DNA from: Pseudooceanicola aestuarii
Lineage (GTDB): Bacteria; Pseudomonadota; Alphaproteobacteria; Rhodobacterales; Rhodobacteraceae
Direction of reading: 5' to 3'
DNA: 64,000 nt
Assembly: GCF_010614805.1 (NCBI RefSeq)
Contig: NZ_JAAFZC010000001.1
Location: 1,652,001 to 1,716,000, forward strand
Shown: positions 1 through 8,867 of the stretch, in pieces
How positions within the stretch are numbered: the stretch's first letter is position 1
How the letters are laid out: every line of letters starts with the position of its first letter
Position numbers and translations under genes: made by a program
The notes under the pieces: generated by a model
The model's database searches: none
What the model saw: the letters and a program-made list of their open reading frames with translations, nothing else
Told to the model about the DNA's origin: nothing

Positions 1-1
1 G

Positions 2-967
2 ACCGAGGCGATCCTGAACATGCGCCTGCGGTCGCTGCGGCGGCTGGAGGAAATGGAACTGGTCTCGGAACGCGACCGGCTGATGGCCGAACGTGCCGAG
101 ATCGAAGACCTGCTGGACAACCCCGAAGTGCAATGGTCGCGCATCGCCGACCAACTGAAGGAAACGCGCAAGGCCTTGGGCAAGGATTACGAATTCGGTG
201 CCCGCCGCACCCTGATCGAGGCGGCGGCCGAGGCCGAGGACGTGCCTCTGGAAGCCATGATCGAGAAGGAGCCGGTGACCATCGTCTGTTCGCGCATGGG
301 CTGGATTCGGGCGATGAAGGGCCATGTGGACCTGACCCAGGCGTTCAAGTTCAAGGACGGCGACGAGGGGCAATTCGCGTTCCATGCGGAAACGACCGAC
401 AAGATCCTGGTCTTTGCCTCCAACGGGCGGATCTATACGCTGCTGGCGTCCAACCTGCCGGGCGGGCGCGGCATGGGCGAACCGCTGCGCCTGATGGTCG
501 ATCTGCCCAACGAGGCGGAGATCGTGGAGATGCGCATTCACGCGCCGGGCGGTCGGCTGATCGTCGCCTCCTCGGCCGGGGATGGCTTCATCGTGGCAGA
601 GGGCGAGGTTCTGGCCCAGACCCGCAGCGGCAAACAGGTCCTGAACGTGCGCGATGGCGTGCGGGCGATGATCTGCAAGCCGGTGCAGGGCGATCACGTC
701 GCCGTGGTGGGGGAAAATCGCAAGGTTCTGGTCTTCCCGCTGGACGAGTTGCCCGAGATGGGCCGGGGCAAGGGCGTTCGGTTGCAGAAATACAAGGACG
801 GCGGCCTGTCCGACCTGCGCACCCTGACCCTGGTGGACGGTCTGTCCTGGCACGATCCCGCCGGGCGCACCCGGACAGAGGCCGACCTGTCCGAATGGCT
901 GGGCAAGCGTGCCACGGCCGGACGCATGGCGCCGCGCGGGTTCCCGCGAGACAACAAGTTCACCTGA
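2..967 (+). CDS. parC: DNA topoisomerase IV subunit A, C-terminal part (5' end outside the window)
   Basis: This is the C-terminal third of the ParC subunit of topoisomerase IV, which decatenates daughter chromosomes together with ParE. The frame is open to the left edge, so the start and the catalytic tyrosine domain are missing. Visible are the coiled-coil tail of the breakage-reunion domain (about the first 60 residues) followed by the beta-pinwheel DNA-wrapping domain, with blades such as ILVFASNGRIYTL and VAVVGENRKVLVFPLDELPEMGRGKG. The latter is typical of alphaproteobacterial ParC. I chose ParC over GyrA because the canonical GyrA box is not seen; this is family-based inference. The gene ends 64 bases before the convergent P450 gene. 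Confidence 0.9.
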   Translation, partial: TEAILNMRLRSLRRLEEMELVSERDRLMAERAEIEDLLDNPEVQWSRIADQLKETRKALGKDYEFGARRTLIEAAAEAEDVPLEAMIEKEPVTIVCSRMGWIRAMKGHVDLTQAFKFKDGDEGQFAFHAETTDKILVFASNGRIYTLLASNLPGGRGMGEPLRLMVDLPNEAEIVEMRIHAPGGRLIVASSAGDGFIVAEGEVLAQTRSGKQVLNVRDGVRAMICKPVQGDHVAVVGENRKVLVFPLDELPEMGRGKGVRLQKYKDGGLSDLRTLTLVDGLSWHDPAGRTRTEADLSEWLGKRATAGRMAPRGFPRDNKFT

Positions 968-1031
968 TGCCCTGCGCCTGCCGGTCCTGGCAGGCGATTC
1001 TGCCTGATGGGGCCTCTGGCCGGGAAGGGTG

Positions 1032-2420
1032 TCAGGCGGGCTGGGTTTCCCGTGGTTCCGCCTCCAGCCAGACGCCGCCTTCGGCGCGCAGGGTGATGAT
1101 CATCACCGGGGCCGGATCGCGCCCCGGCACTCGCCGGAACCGGAACCGCGCCAGCAGCGTGGCCAGCACGATGACCGCCTCCTGCACCGCGAATTGCGCC
1201 CCGATGCAGATGCGCGGCCCGTCACCGAACGGCAGGTAGGCATAGCGCGGCACCGACGTGCGATCCGCGAATCGGCCTGGGTCAAAGCTGTCGGGATCGT
1301 CCCACAGCAGGTGATTGCGGTGCAGCGCGTAGATCGGCAGCATCACCGTATCTCCGGCACGCACCCGCCGTCCACAGAGCTCGTCATCGGCCCGCGCATT
1401 GCGCGACAGGAACGCCGCCGGCGGATAAAGGCGCAGCGTCTCGTCGATGATCGCGCGGGTCAGCGGCAGGGCCGGCACGTCCTCCGCCCTGGCCGCGCGA
1501 TTGCCCAGCAGGGCGCGGGCTTCACCGGCGGCGGCCTCCTGCACCTGCGGGTCGAACCCGCAGAGATAGAGCGCCCAGCCCAGCGTCAGGGCCGTCGTCT
1601 CGTGCCCCGCAACGATGAAGGTCAGCAGGTTGTCACGCATTTCCGCGTCGCTCATCGCGCGGCCTGACTTGGGGTCTTCGGCGGTCATCAGCAGGTCCAG
1701 CAGGTCGGGCGAGCCCTCCGGAGCGCCCCGTTCGCGGCGCGCGGTGATTGCATCGTCGGCCACGGATTTCATCTGCCGCAGCGCCGTCCCGGACATCAGC
1801 CGCCCCGGTCGCGGCACCCAGCCCGGCACACCCAGGATATCGAACAGCGAGACGCGCCCGGCCTCGGCGATATAGGCGTCGATGGCGCGGTGCACCGCGT
1901 CGCGGTCAAAGGCCCGGCCGCCGGAAAAGGTGATGTCCGAGATCACCTCGAAGGTCGCCCTGACCATCTCTTCCGCGACGTTGACAGCGTTCGGGCCGGC
2001 CCCGGCGATCCGCTCGGCGCTGCGCGCGGCCGCCGCTGTCATCACCGGGCCCAGCCCCGCGACATTGCGATGCGAAAAGACCGGCGCCACCGCGCGCCGC
2101 TGCCAGCGCCAATGCGCGCCCTCCGCGACGAACAGACCTTCGCCGATGGCAGGGCGCAGCAGGTTTTTGGTCACGTCGGACTTGGGGTAATGGTCGACCT
2201 TCTCCAGCAGGACGCGGCGGATCGCTTCGGGATCCATCAGCATGTGCCAGCGCACGCCGGTCCTGCCCGAGACGATGGGCTGGCGGGTGGCGATGTCGGG
2301 GATGATGGCCAGCACGTTGTGCCGCGCGGTGCGCAGCGATCGCAGGATTCCCATCGGTTCGGTCACCAACGGAACGCGCACCGGCAGGGCAGGGGCAGGA
2401 ACGGATCGGGCGCGGGGCAT
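1032..2420 (-). CDS. cytochrome P450
   Basis: This is a 462-residue haem-thiolate monooxygenase of unknown substrate. Diagnostic motifs are visible in the correct order: a C-helix WRWQRR, the I-helix oxygen-binding motif AGHETT, the K-helix ETLR, and the haem loop FGDGPRICIG with the axial cysteine near residue 405. A longer reading frame begins at 2516, but the ATG at 2420 is preceded by AAAGGA at good spacing, and the extra N-terminal residues do not resemble P450. There is no ferredoxin or ferredoxin reductase next to it, so it must borrow redox partners. The broad architecture (PVRVP..., KSDVTKNLLRP) resembles bacterial P450s acting on fatty or hydrophobic substrates, but the substrate is not deducible here. 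Confidence 0.9.
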   Translation of the reverse strand: MPRARSVPAPALPVRVPLVTEPMGILRSLRTARHNVLAIIPDIATRQPIVSGRTGVRWHMLMDPEAIRRVLLEKVDHYPKSDVTKNLLRPAIGEGLFVAEGAHWRWQRRAVAPVFSHRNVAGLGPVMTAAAARSAERIAGAGPNAVNVAEEMVRATFEVISDITFSGGRAFDRDAVHRAIDAYIAEAGRVSLFDILGVPGWVPRPGRLMSGTALRQMKSVADDAITARRERGAPEGSPDLLDLLMTAEDPKSGRAMSDAEMRDNLLTFIVAGHETTALTLGWALYLCGFDPQVQEAAAGEARALLGNRAARAEDVPALPLTRAIIDETLRLYPPAAFLSRNARADDELCGRRVRAGDTVMLPIYALHRNHLLWDDPDSFDPGRFADRTSVPRYAYLPFGDGPRICIGAQFAVQEAVIVLATLLARFRFRRVPGRDPAPVMIITLRAEGGVWLEAEPRETQPA

Positions 2421-2507
2421 GGCAGTCCTTTCGGCGGTCTCCTCCGATATAGGCGCGCGGGGGCCGCCGGCAAAGGCGCCTCTGCCCGGCGCGCGGGGAC
2501 AAGCCAT

Positions 2508-2536
2508 TTGCAACAACGTCCCCCTTCGGCTATCCC
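2508..2536 (+). promoter_or_regulatory. candidate sigma-70 promoter for the lipoprotein gene
   Basis: TTGCAA (2508-2513), a 17-base spacer and TATCCC (2531-2536) lie about 45 bases upstream of the lipoprotein start. The spacing is ideal and the -35 is good; the -10 is weak but matches the one upstream of tRNA-Trp. Confidence 0.5.
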
Positions 2537-2582
2537 CGGACAGGGCTTTGCCGGCCCGGAACGCTTACGGAACGGACAAAAC

Positions 2583-3272
2583 ATGTTGCGCACTTTTCTG
2601 GTTCTGGCCCTCGGGCTTCTGGTGACGGCCTGCACCAACGCCAATGATCTGGACGGGCCGACCCGCGATCTGGGCGATTTCAGCCTGGGCCACAACGTCG
2701 TCGTCTCCTCCAAGATGCAGCGCGGGCCGATGTCGCGCGAAGCGGATCAGGAAGTCTTTGCCGCCGCGATGAAGAAGGCCATCGATGAACGGTTCTCGCG
2801 CTATGACGGGGACAAGATGTATCATCTTGGCGTCTCCATCGAGGGTTATGTGCTGGCCCAGCCCGGCATCCCGCTGGTTCTGTCGCCCAAGTCGATCCTG
2901 ATCGTCAATGTCAGCGTCTGGGATGATCTGGAGCAGAAGAAGCTGACCGAAAAGCCGGAGCAGATCACCGTCTTCGAAAGCCTGTCGGGCGATACGCTGG
3001 TCGGGTCGGGCTATACGAAGTCGGCGGAAGAGCAGATGGAGAACCTGACGCGCAACGCCGCCAAGCTGATCGAGAACTGGCTGGTCCAGAACCGAGACTG
3101 GTTCGGCCCCAAGGCGCCACGCCAGCGCCGCGCTCCGGTTGCGGCCACCCCGGCGGATGCGGCGGCGACCACCGTCCCGGCCCCGGTGGTGGAAAAGGTC
3201 GGCCCGGCTGCGACCCCGGCGACTGCCCCCGCCGCGACCGTATCGCCCATCGCACAGACGCAGGCGGGCTGA
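2583..3272 (+). CDS. predicted lipoprotein of unknown function
   Basis: A 229-residue protein that begins with a short signal peptide ending in a lipobox (LLVTAC, Cys17), so it is predicted to be lipid-anchored. The mature part (to about residue 175) is a compact alpha/beta region with no motif I can assign to an enzyme. The tail from about residue 180 is rich in Ala, Pro and Thr and looks like a flexible linker. The start at 2583 is chosen because it gives a clean signal peptide; the open frame extends far upstream only as a shadow of the P450 gene. It lies between the P450 and tuf1 with its own candidate promoter. Function unknown; a cell-envelope role is inferred only from the lipobox. Confidence 0.75.
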   Translation: MLRTFLVLALGLLVTACTNANDLDGPTRDLGDFSLGHNVVVSSKMQRGPMSREADQEVFAAAMKKAIDERFSRYDGDKMYHLGVSIEGYVLAQPGIPLVLSPKSILIVNVSVWDDLEQKKLTEKPEQITVFESLSGDTLVGSGYTKSAEEQMENLTRNAAKLIENWLVQNRDWFGPKAPRQRRAPVAATPADAAATTVPAPVVEKVGPAATPATAPAATVSPIAQTQAG

Positions 3273-3277
3273 CGCCC

Positions 3278-3301
3278 GGCCGGGTCCACCGGACCCCGGC
3301 C
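3278..3301 (+). terminator. stem-loop after the lipoprotein gene
   Basis: GGCCGGGTCC and GGACCCCGGCC form a GC-rich stem with one bulge and a 3-base loop, starting six bases after the lipoprotein stop. No T-tract follows, so it may be an mRNA-end stabiliser rather than a full intrinsic terminator. Confidence 0.4.
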
Positions 3302-3315
3302 ATGGCAACAGCCGC

Positions 3316-3344
3316 TTGATTTTCCGCGCCGAAGCCAATACATG
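3316..3344 (+). promoter_or_regulatory. candidate promoter for tuf1
   Basis: TTGATT (3316-3321), a 17-base spacer and TACATG (3339-3344) lie 55 bases upstream of the EF-Tu start. It would give this isolated tuf copy its own promoter, separate from the str operon copy. Confidence 0.4.
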
Positions 3345-3399
3345 GCGCGCGGAGTGAAATCGGGTCCGCACCGGACCACAAGGGAAAGGCGCCAAAGCA

Positions 3400-4575
<1,176 letters not shown>

Positions 4576-4643
4576 GATCCGGCCTCGGGATCGACCCCGG
4601 CGGCGGACGCACTGACCAATGCCCGTCCCGAGACCCGCAAAGC

Positions 4644-4680
4644 AAAGGCGCCACGGCTTTCATGCCGTGGCGCCTTTCGC
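4644..4680 (+). terminator. intrinsic terminator after tuf1
   Basis: A perfect 14-base stem (4644-4657 with 4664-4677) with loop TTTCAT ends in CCTTTCG. The A-run on the left arm means it could also work for the convergent DedA gene on the other strand. The central stem sequence GCGCCACGG recurs in the hairpin after tuf2. Confidence 0.85.
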
Positions 4681-4729
4681 ATGTTCAGGGGGCGTTCAGC
4701 ACCTCCTGCGCGCTCTTTGGGGGGCGGGC

Positions 4730-5389
4730 TCAGCCGCGGCGCTGCCGGGGCGCCCTGTCGGTGCTTCGCCTGGCCCGGTCGGCCTGCTGCCCTGAGCGGC
4801 GGCCGAAGGTCGCGACGCGGTAGAGGTAGATAGCGATCATCCCGACCACCACGGCAGTCGACACCGGGTCCAGCCAGGCCTGGACCCGGTCGTAGTTGGC
4901 GTGCAGCACGTGGCCCGCCGCCGTCAGCAGCGCGTTCCAGATCAGTGACCCGCCCGTTGTCCACAGCAGAAACCGCCACAGAGGCATCCGTCCCAGCCCC
5001 GCCGGGATGGAGATCAGCGTGCGCAGCGCCGGGACCAGCCGCCCGAGGAACACCGCCGCCTCGCCGTGGCGGTCGAACCAGTCCAGCGCCCTGTCGACCT
5101 CTGCCGGCGTAAGGCTGAGCCAGCGCCCGTGCCGCCCCGCCAGGTCGCGCAGCCGGTCCGCGCGGTAGCGCCGGCCGGCCCAGTACCATAGCGTCACCCC
5201 CGCGACCGACCCGGCACTGCCGGCCAGCACCACGCCCACGGCGGCAAACCGCCCCTCTGCCGCGTGGAACCCGGCCAGCGGCATGATCAGTTCCGACGGG
5301 ATCGGAGGAAACACGTTTTCCAGGAACATCAGCAGGGCCAGCCCGCCGTAACCCATGGCGGAGATCACCCCCGCGATCCAGTCGAACAT
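4730..5389 (-). CDS. DedA family (SNARE-associated/VTT) membrane protein
   Basis: A 219-residue polytopic inner-membrane protein. The DedA signature is clear: FLENVFPPIPSELIMPLAGF near the N-terminus and FLGRLVPALRTLISIPAG in the middle, with about five hydrophobic segments and a basic, Arg-rich C-terminal tail. Members of this family act as lipid scramblases or transporters (undecaprenyl phosphate or phospholipid recycling) and affect envelope stability; which substrate applies here is not visible. GGGAG lies eight bases before the ATG. It is convergent with tuf1 and divergent from the ZntB-like gene. Confidence 0.9.
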   Translation of the reverse strand: MFDWIAGVISAMGYGGLALLMFLENVFPPIPSELIMPLAGFHAAEGRFAAVGVVLAGSAGSVAGVTLWYWAGRRYRADRLRDLAGRHGRWLSLTPAEVDRALDWFDRHGEAAVFLGRLVPALRTLISIPAGLGRMPLWRFLLWTTGGSLIWNALLTAAGHVLHANYDRVQAWLDPVSTAVVVGMIAIYLYRVATFGRRSGQQADRARRSTDRAPRQRRG

Positions 5390-5507
5390 GTTCTGTGCTC
5401 CCTTGCTGGTGCGTGCCGTCGGGGGGGCAACGCGCGCGCCCCGGGACCGGGTTCCTGCGCGCGGCTTTCGACTGGTGCCGGGCAGCGGGGGCTGGCAGGA
5501 TCATGCC

Positions 5508-6491
5508 ATGGAGCATTCGCGTTTTGATCACATCCTCTTTGCGCTTGACCTCGACGGGGCAGGGGCGGGGCAGAGCCTTGCGCCGGCGGATATCGCGCCG
5601 GTGCTGCAATCCGACCGGCTGGGGTGGGTCCATTTGCAGGCCGATCACCCCGAAACGCCGGGCTGGATCGCCGCGCATCTCGCCTATCTGGACGAGACGG
5701 TCACCGCTGCCCTTACCGCGCCGGAGACCCGCCCGCGCGCCACGCCGATCCACGATGGCCTGCTGGTCAACCTGCGTGGGCTGAACCTGAATTCCGGCAA
5801 GGATCCCGAAGACATGGTTGCGGTGCGTATGTGGATCGACCCGCGCCGCATCGTCACCCTGTCCCGCCAGCGGGTGCGCGCGCTGGAAGACATCGCCGAG
5901 GCCCTGGGCAGGGGCACCGGCCCCGAAGACGCGGGCGCCTTCGTTGCGGCGCTGGCAGACCGGCTGACCGCCCGGCTGGAGCCCTTCGTGACCGAGCTGG
6001 ATCAGGCTGTCGATGCGTTGGAGCCGCAGGTCGTCGCCCGGCCGGGCAGCGCCCTGCGCAAACGGATCGCCACGCTGCGCCTTGCGGTGATCGAGCTGCG
6101 CCGCCACACCGCGCCGCAGATCGTGGCCCTGCGCGACCTGGGCGCCACAGATCTGCCCCTGCTGGGGGAGATGGACCACCGCCGCATCGCGGAGGCGGAG
6201 GACCGCCAGCGCCGAATGGTGGAAAACGTGGACGAACTGCGCGACAACCTGACCGTCCTGCGCGACGAGGTCTCGGGGGAGATCAGCGACCGGCTGAACC
6301 GGCACATGTACATCCTGTCCATCGTTTCGGCGATCTTCCTGCCGCTGGGGTTCCTGACCGGGCTGTTCGGTATCAACCTGGGCGGGATGCCCGGTGCCGC
6401 CAATCCGCATGCCTTCTGGATTTTCTCCGGGGCGCTGGTCGGGGCGCTGGCGGTGCAGGTGCTGCTATTGCGGCTGCTGCGCTGGATGTAG
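5508..6491 (+). CDS. zntB: CorA/ZntB-family divalent cation transporter
   Basis: A 327-residue protein with a large soluble N-terminal domain, a long helical stalk rich in Glu and Arg, and two C-terminal membrane helices. The first helix ends in the pore motif GIN, followed by LGGMPG. The GIN-x-GG-P form is characteristic of ZntB rather than the Mg-selective GMN-MPE of classical CorA, so zinc or a similar cation coupled to protons is likely. The frame is open upstream to 5355, but the ATG at 5508 aligns with the family start and follows GGCAGGA. It is divergent from the DedA gene. No metal-responsive operator is recognisable. Confidence 0.85.
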   Translation: MEHSRFDHILFALDLDGAGAGQSLAPADIAPVLQSDRLGWVHLQADHPETPGWIAAHLAYLDETVTAALTAPETRPRATPIHDGLLVNLRGLNLNSGKDPEDMVAVRMWIDPRRIVTLSRQRVRALEDIAEALGRGTGPEDAGAFVAALADRLTARLEPFVTELDQAVDALEPQVVARPGSALRKRIATLRLAVIELRRHTAPQIVALRDLGATDLPLLGEMDHRRIAEAEDRQRRMVENVDELRDNLTVLRDEVSGEISDRLNRHMYILSIVSAIFLPLGFLTGLFGINLGGMPGAANPHAFWIFSGALVGALAVQVLLLRLLRWM

Positions 6492-6668
6492 GCCGCAGGA
6501 TGCGCGGCCCGGCGCCGCCTTCGTGCCGCGACCCTGAGCCGGAGGGGTCATGCCCAAGCCTCAATTTCGACGGAAAGTTCTGGTGTCCTGCGCCTGGAAT
6601 TGCTGCGATGGCCCGGCCGGGCCGCGCTCGCCCATCTTGCCCATCCGCCCCCTCAGGAGGCTTCCGCC

Positions 6669-7745
6669 ATGACTCATCCCTATGCGTCCCTTCCCGATAT
6701 CGCCTATTGGAAAACCGCCGTGGCCGAGCGGAACCCGCTGCAAATCGCGGGGCTGTGGCAGTCGAAATGGCCAATCGCGATGGCGGATCCGATCGTTACC
6801 GCCGGTTCCTGCTTTGCCCAGCATATCGGGCGGGCGCTGTCGGCGCGGGGGTTTTTATGGATGGATGCCGAACCTGCCCCCGCCCATCTGGCCCCGGAAC
6901 CGGCGCGGGAGTTCAACTACGGGATCTTTTCCTTTCGGACCGGCAACATCTACACCGCCCGCACCCTGCTGCAATGGCTGCAACTGGCCTATGCGGAGAT
7001 CGAGATCGACGAGTGGTGGCAACGTGACGGCCGCGTTTACGACCCGCTGCGCCCGGCCATCGAGCCTGGCGGTTTCGAAAGCGTGGAAGAGGCACGTGCC
7101 TCCCGCCGGGCGACTCTGGCCGCGATCCGCCGCGCCGTGGAAGGGGCGGGGGTCTTCGTCTTCACCCTTGGCCTGACGGAAAGTTGGTACAATGCCCGCA
7201 CCGGAGTGGAATACGCCATCTGTCCCGGCACGGCGGCGGGGGAGTTCGACGCCGATCTGCACCTGTTCCGCAATCACCGACACGGCGCGATCCTGGCCGA
7301 CATGGAGGCGGTGCTGACCCGCCTGCGCGCCCGCAACCCGGCGTTGAAGGTGCTGTTGACCGTCTCGCCGGTGCCGCTGACGGCCACCGCCTCGGGGCAG
7401 CATGTGCTGACCGCGACCAGCCAATCCAAATCGACGCTGCGCGCCGTGGCCGGAGAGCTTGTGCAGGACCATCCCTTCGTGGATTACTTTCCCAGCTACG
7501 AGATCATCACCCACCCGGTGTTTCGCGGCATGTTCTACGCTCCGAATCAGCGCAGCGTGGTGCCCGAGGGGGTGGCCGTGGTGATGGAACGGTTTTTCGC
7601 CGACCAGGCCACCGCCCACGGAGCGCCCGGCAAGTCCTCCACCGATCGGGCGGCCCGCCGTGCAGCCCGCCGCGCGCGCCGGGCTGCCGCTGCGCGGGAT
7701 GACGTCAAATGCGAGGAGGAGATGCTGAATGCATTCGCCCGCTGA
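6669..7745 (+). CDS. GSCFA-domain protein
   Basis: A 358-residue protein of the GSCFA family, which belongs to the SGNH-hydrolase-like superfamily. The name-giving motif AGSCFA is present at about residues 45-50, with the candidate nucleophile Ser47. Further conserved stretches follow, such as FNYGIFSFRTGNIYTA and the TLGLTESWYN block. No signal peptide is evident, so it is probably cytoplasmic. A strong AGGAGG eight bases before the ATG fixes the start. The C-terminus is a basic Arg/Ala-rich tail. It overlaps the next gene by 17 bases, so the two are translationally coupled. The likely role is modification of a glycan or other acyl-bearing substrate, but no substrate is known from the sequence. 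Confidence 0.85.
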   Translation: MTHPYASLPDIAYWKTAVAERNPLQIAGLWQSKWPIAMADPIVTAGSCFAQHIGRALSARGFLWMDAEPAPAHLAPEPAREFNYGIFSFRTGNIYTARTLLQWLQLAYAEIEIDEWWQRDGRVYDPLRPAIEPGGFESVEEARASRRATLAAIRRAVEGAGVFVFTLGLTESWYNARTGVEYAICPGTAAGEFDADLHLFRNHRHGAILADMEAVLTRLRARNPALKVLLTVSPVPLTATASGQHVLTATSQSKSTLRAVAGELVQDHPFVDYFPSYEIITHPVFRGMFYAPNQRSVVPEGVAVVMERFFADQATAHGAPGKSSTDRAARRAARRARRAAAARDDVKCEEEMLNAFAR

Positions 7746-8553
7746 CCCCTTTGCCCCGCCCATCGTGCCGTTGGCTGACCAGCCCTCCGGCCCGGCCTGT
7801 GCTCCGGCCGGCGCCGGTACCGCTCGGTGGGCCGCGCCGCGCCAGGCGCTGCGGATCTGCCTGTTCGGTGACAGTCATCTGGCCTCCGTCAAACATGCGC
7901 AGGATCGGGGGTTGATCGATTGGCGCGGGCACAGGATGGAATTCTGGGGCGCCTATGGGCCGGCGTTCCGCCAACTGGAGCTGCGCGGCGATGCCGTCCA
8001 CCCCAAGCCCGACGCCCGCCCCATCGTGGCCGAGATCAACGGTGCCGGGCGGGAGGTTTTGCAGGCGACGGATTTCGATGCCTTCCTGTTCTACGGCGCG
8101 CGGTTGCGGATGTCGGAGTTCATGCCGCCGCTGCTGGAGACGCTTTGCGCGGAGGATGGCCATGTCTCGACCGCTGTCCGCCGCATCCTGACGCGGCGCT
8201 TTCTGCGGGGGTGCCGGGCCTATCGCTTCGCGCGGGCCTTTGCCGCGGCGAATCCGGCGGCGCGAGTGGTCTTTGCCCCGGCGCCGCTTTTGACCGAAGG
8301 GCGTGGCGGTCCGGACCTGCCCCAGGCAGCCCAAGCCAGCCCGACCGACCGCGATCAGCTGCGCCACTGGCTGGACGCAGAGGCGGGGCAGGATCGCATC
8401 ACCCTGTTGCACCAGCCGGAGGAGACGATTACCGGCGGCTATCTGACGCGAATCGAACATGCCTCCGACGAGATCGGCCAGGAGGATGACCCGGTGCACA
8501 AGAACGCGGATTTCGCGGCGATGACGGTGGGGCGGTTCCTTGCCGAGCTTTGA
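7729..8553 (+). CDS. SGNH-hydrolase-like protein
   Basis: A 274-residue protein with the block I motif GDSH (residues 47-50) at the end of a beta strand (LRICLFGDSH) and a C-terminal D-x-x-H (DPVH, residues 254-257). Together these are the serine and the Asp/His pair expected of an SGNH esterase or acyltransferase. A Pro/Ala-rich stretch of 40 residues precedes the fold. The start overlaps the end of the GSCFA gene and is preceded by GAGGAGG, so the pair forms one two-gene unit. Acting on the same substrate as the GSCFA protein is a reasonable inference. The exact reaction is unknown. Confidence 0.75.
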   Translation: MHSPADPFAPPIVPLADQPSGPACAPAGAGTARWAAPRQALRICLFGDSHLASVKHAQDRGLIDWRGHRMEFWGAYGPAFRQLELRGDAVHPKPDARPIVAEINGAGREVLQATDFDAFLFYGARLRMSEFMPPLLETLCAEDGHVSTAVRRILTRRFLRGCRAYRFARAFAAANPAARVVFAPAPLLTEGRGGPDLPQAAQASPTDRDQLRHWLDAEAGQDRITLLHQPEETITGGYLTRIEHASDEIGQEDDPVHKNADFAAMTVGRFLAEL

Positions 8554-8592
8554 GCGGGGGCAAAGGTTTCGCCACGTCCGGCAGGAACGCCC

Positions 8593-8621
8593 TTGATCTT
8601 GCCGCGCGTCTCGCCTATCCC
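8593..8621 (+). promoter_or_regulatory. promoter for tRNA-Trp
   Basis: TTGATC (8593-8598), a 17-base spacer and TATCCC (8616-8621) lie 13 bases upstream of the mature tRNA 5' end, a usual arrangement for a tRNA promoter. Confidence 0.55.
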
Positions 8622-8633
8622 ACGTCACGGCCT

Positions 8634-8709
8634 AGGGGTATAGCTCAGTTGGTAGAGCATCGGTCTCCAAAACCGAGGGTCGCGGGTTCGAGTCCCTCTG
8701 CCCCTGCCA
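8634..8709 (+). tRNA. trnW: tRNA-Trp (anticodon CCA)
   Basis: A 76-base tRNA with a 7-bp acceptor stem (AGGGGTA with TGCCCCT, one G-U pair). It has a D-arm GCTC...GAGC, an anticodon stem TCGGT/ACCGA enclosing CTCCAAA with anticodon CCA, and a T-arm with GGTTCGAGTCC. The 3' CCA is encoded. It lies upstream of secE-nusG, although here a reverse-strand gene separates them. Confidence 0.97.
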
Positions 8710-8867
8710 GGCCGCATTTCCGGACAATCTGATCCACACCGCCCCGGCGGCCCCGCCAGGCGCGTTGCCGTCCTGTGTGGGGATTGCGGGGCTCTGCCCT
8801 CTTGATCTTGGAGGCCCTCCGCCGAAGTCCTGCCGGGGCAGGGTGGGCCGCCGTTCGGCCCAAGCCC

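Noticed and set aside
977..994. CCTGCC-N6-GGCAGG hairpin between parC and the P450 gene
   Set aside because: Only six base pairs and no T-tract; too weak to call a terminator.
1890..2582. Upstream extension of the lipoprotein reading frame to 460 residues
   Set aside because: The added part overlaps the P450 gene antisense and destroys the lipobox signal peptide; the ATG at 2583 fits better.
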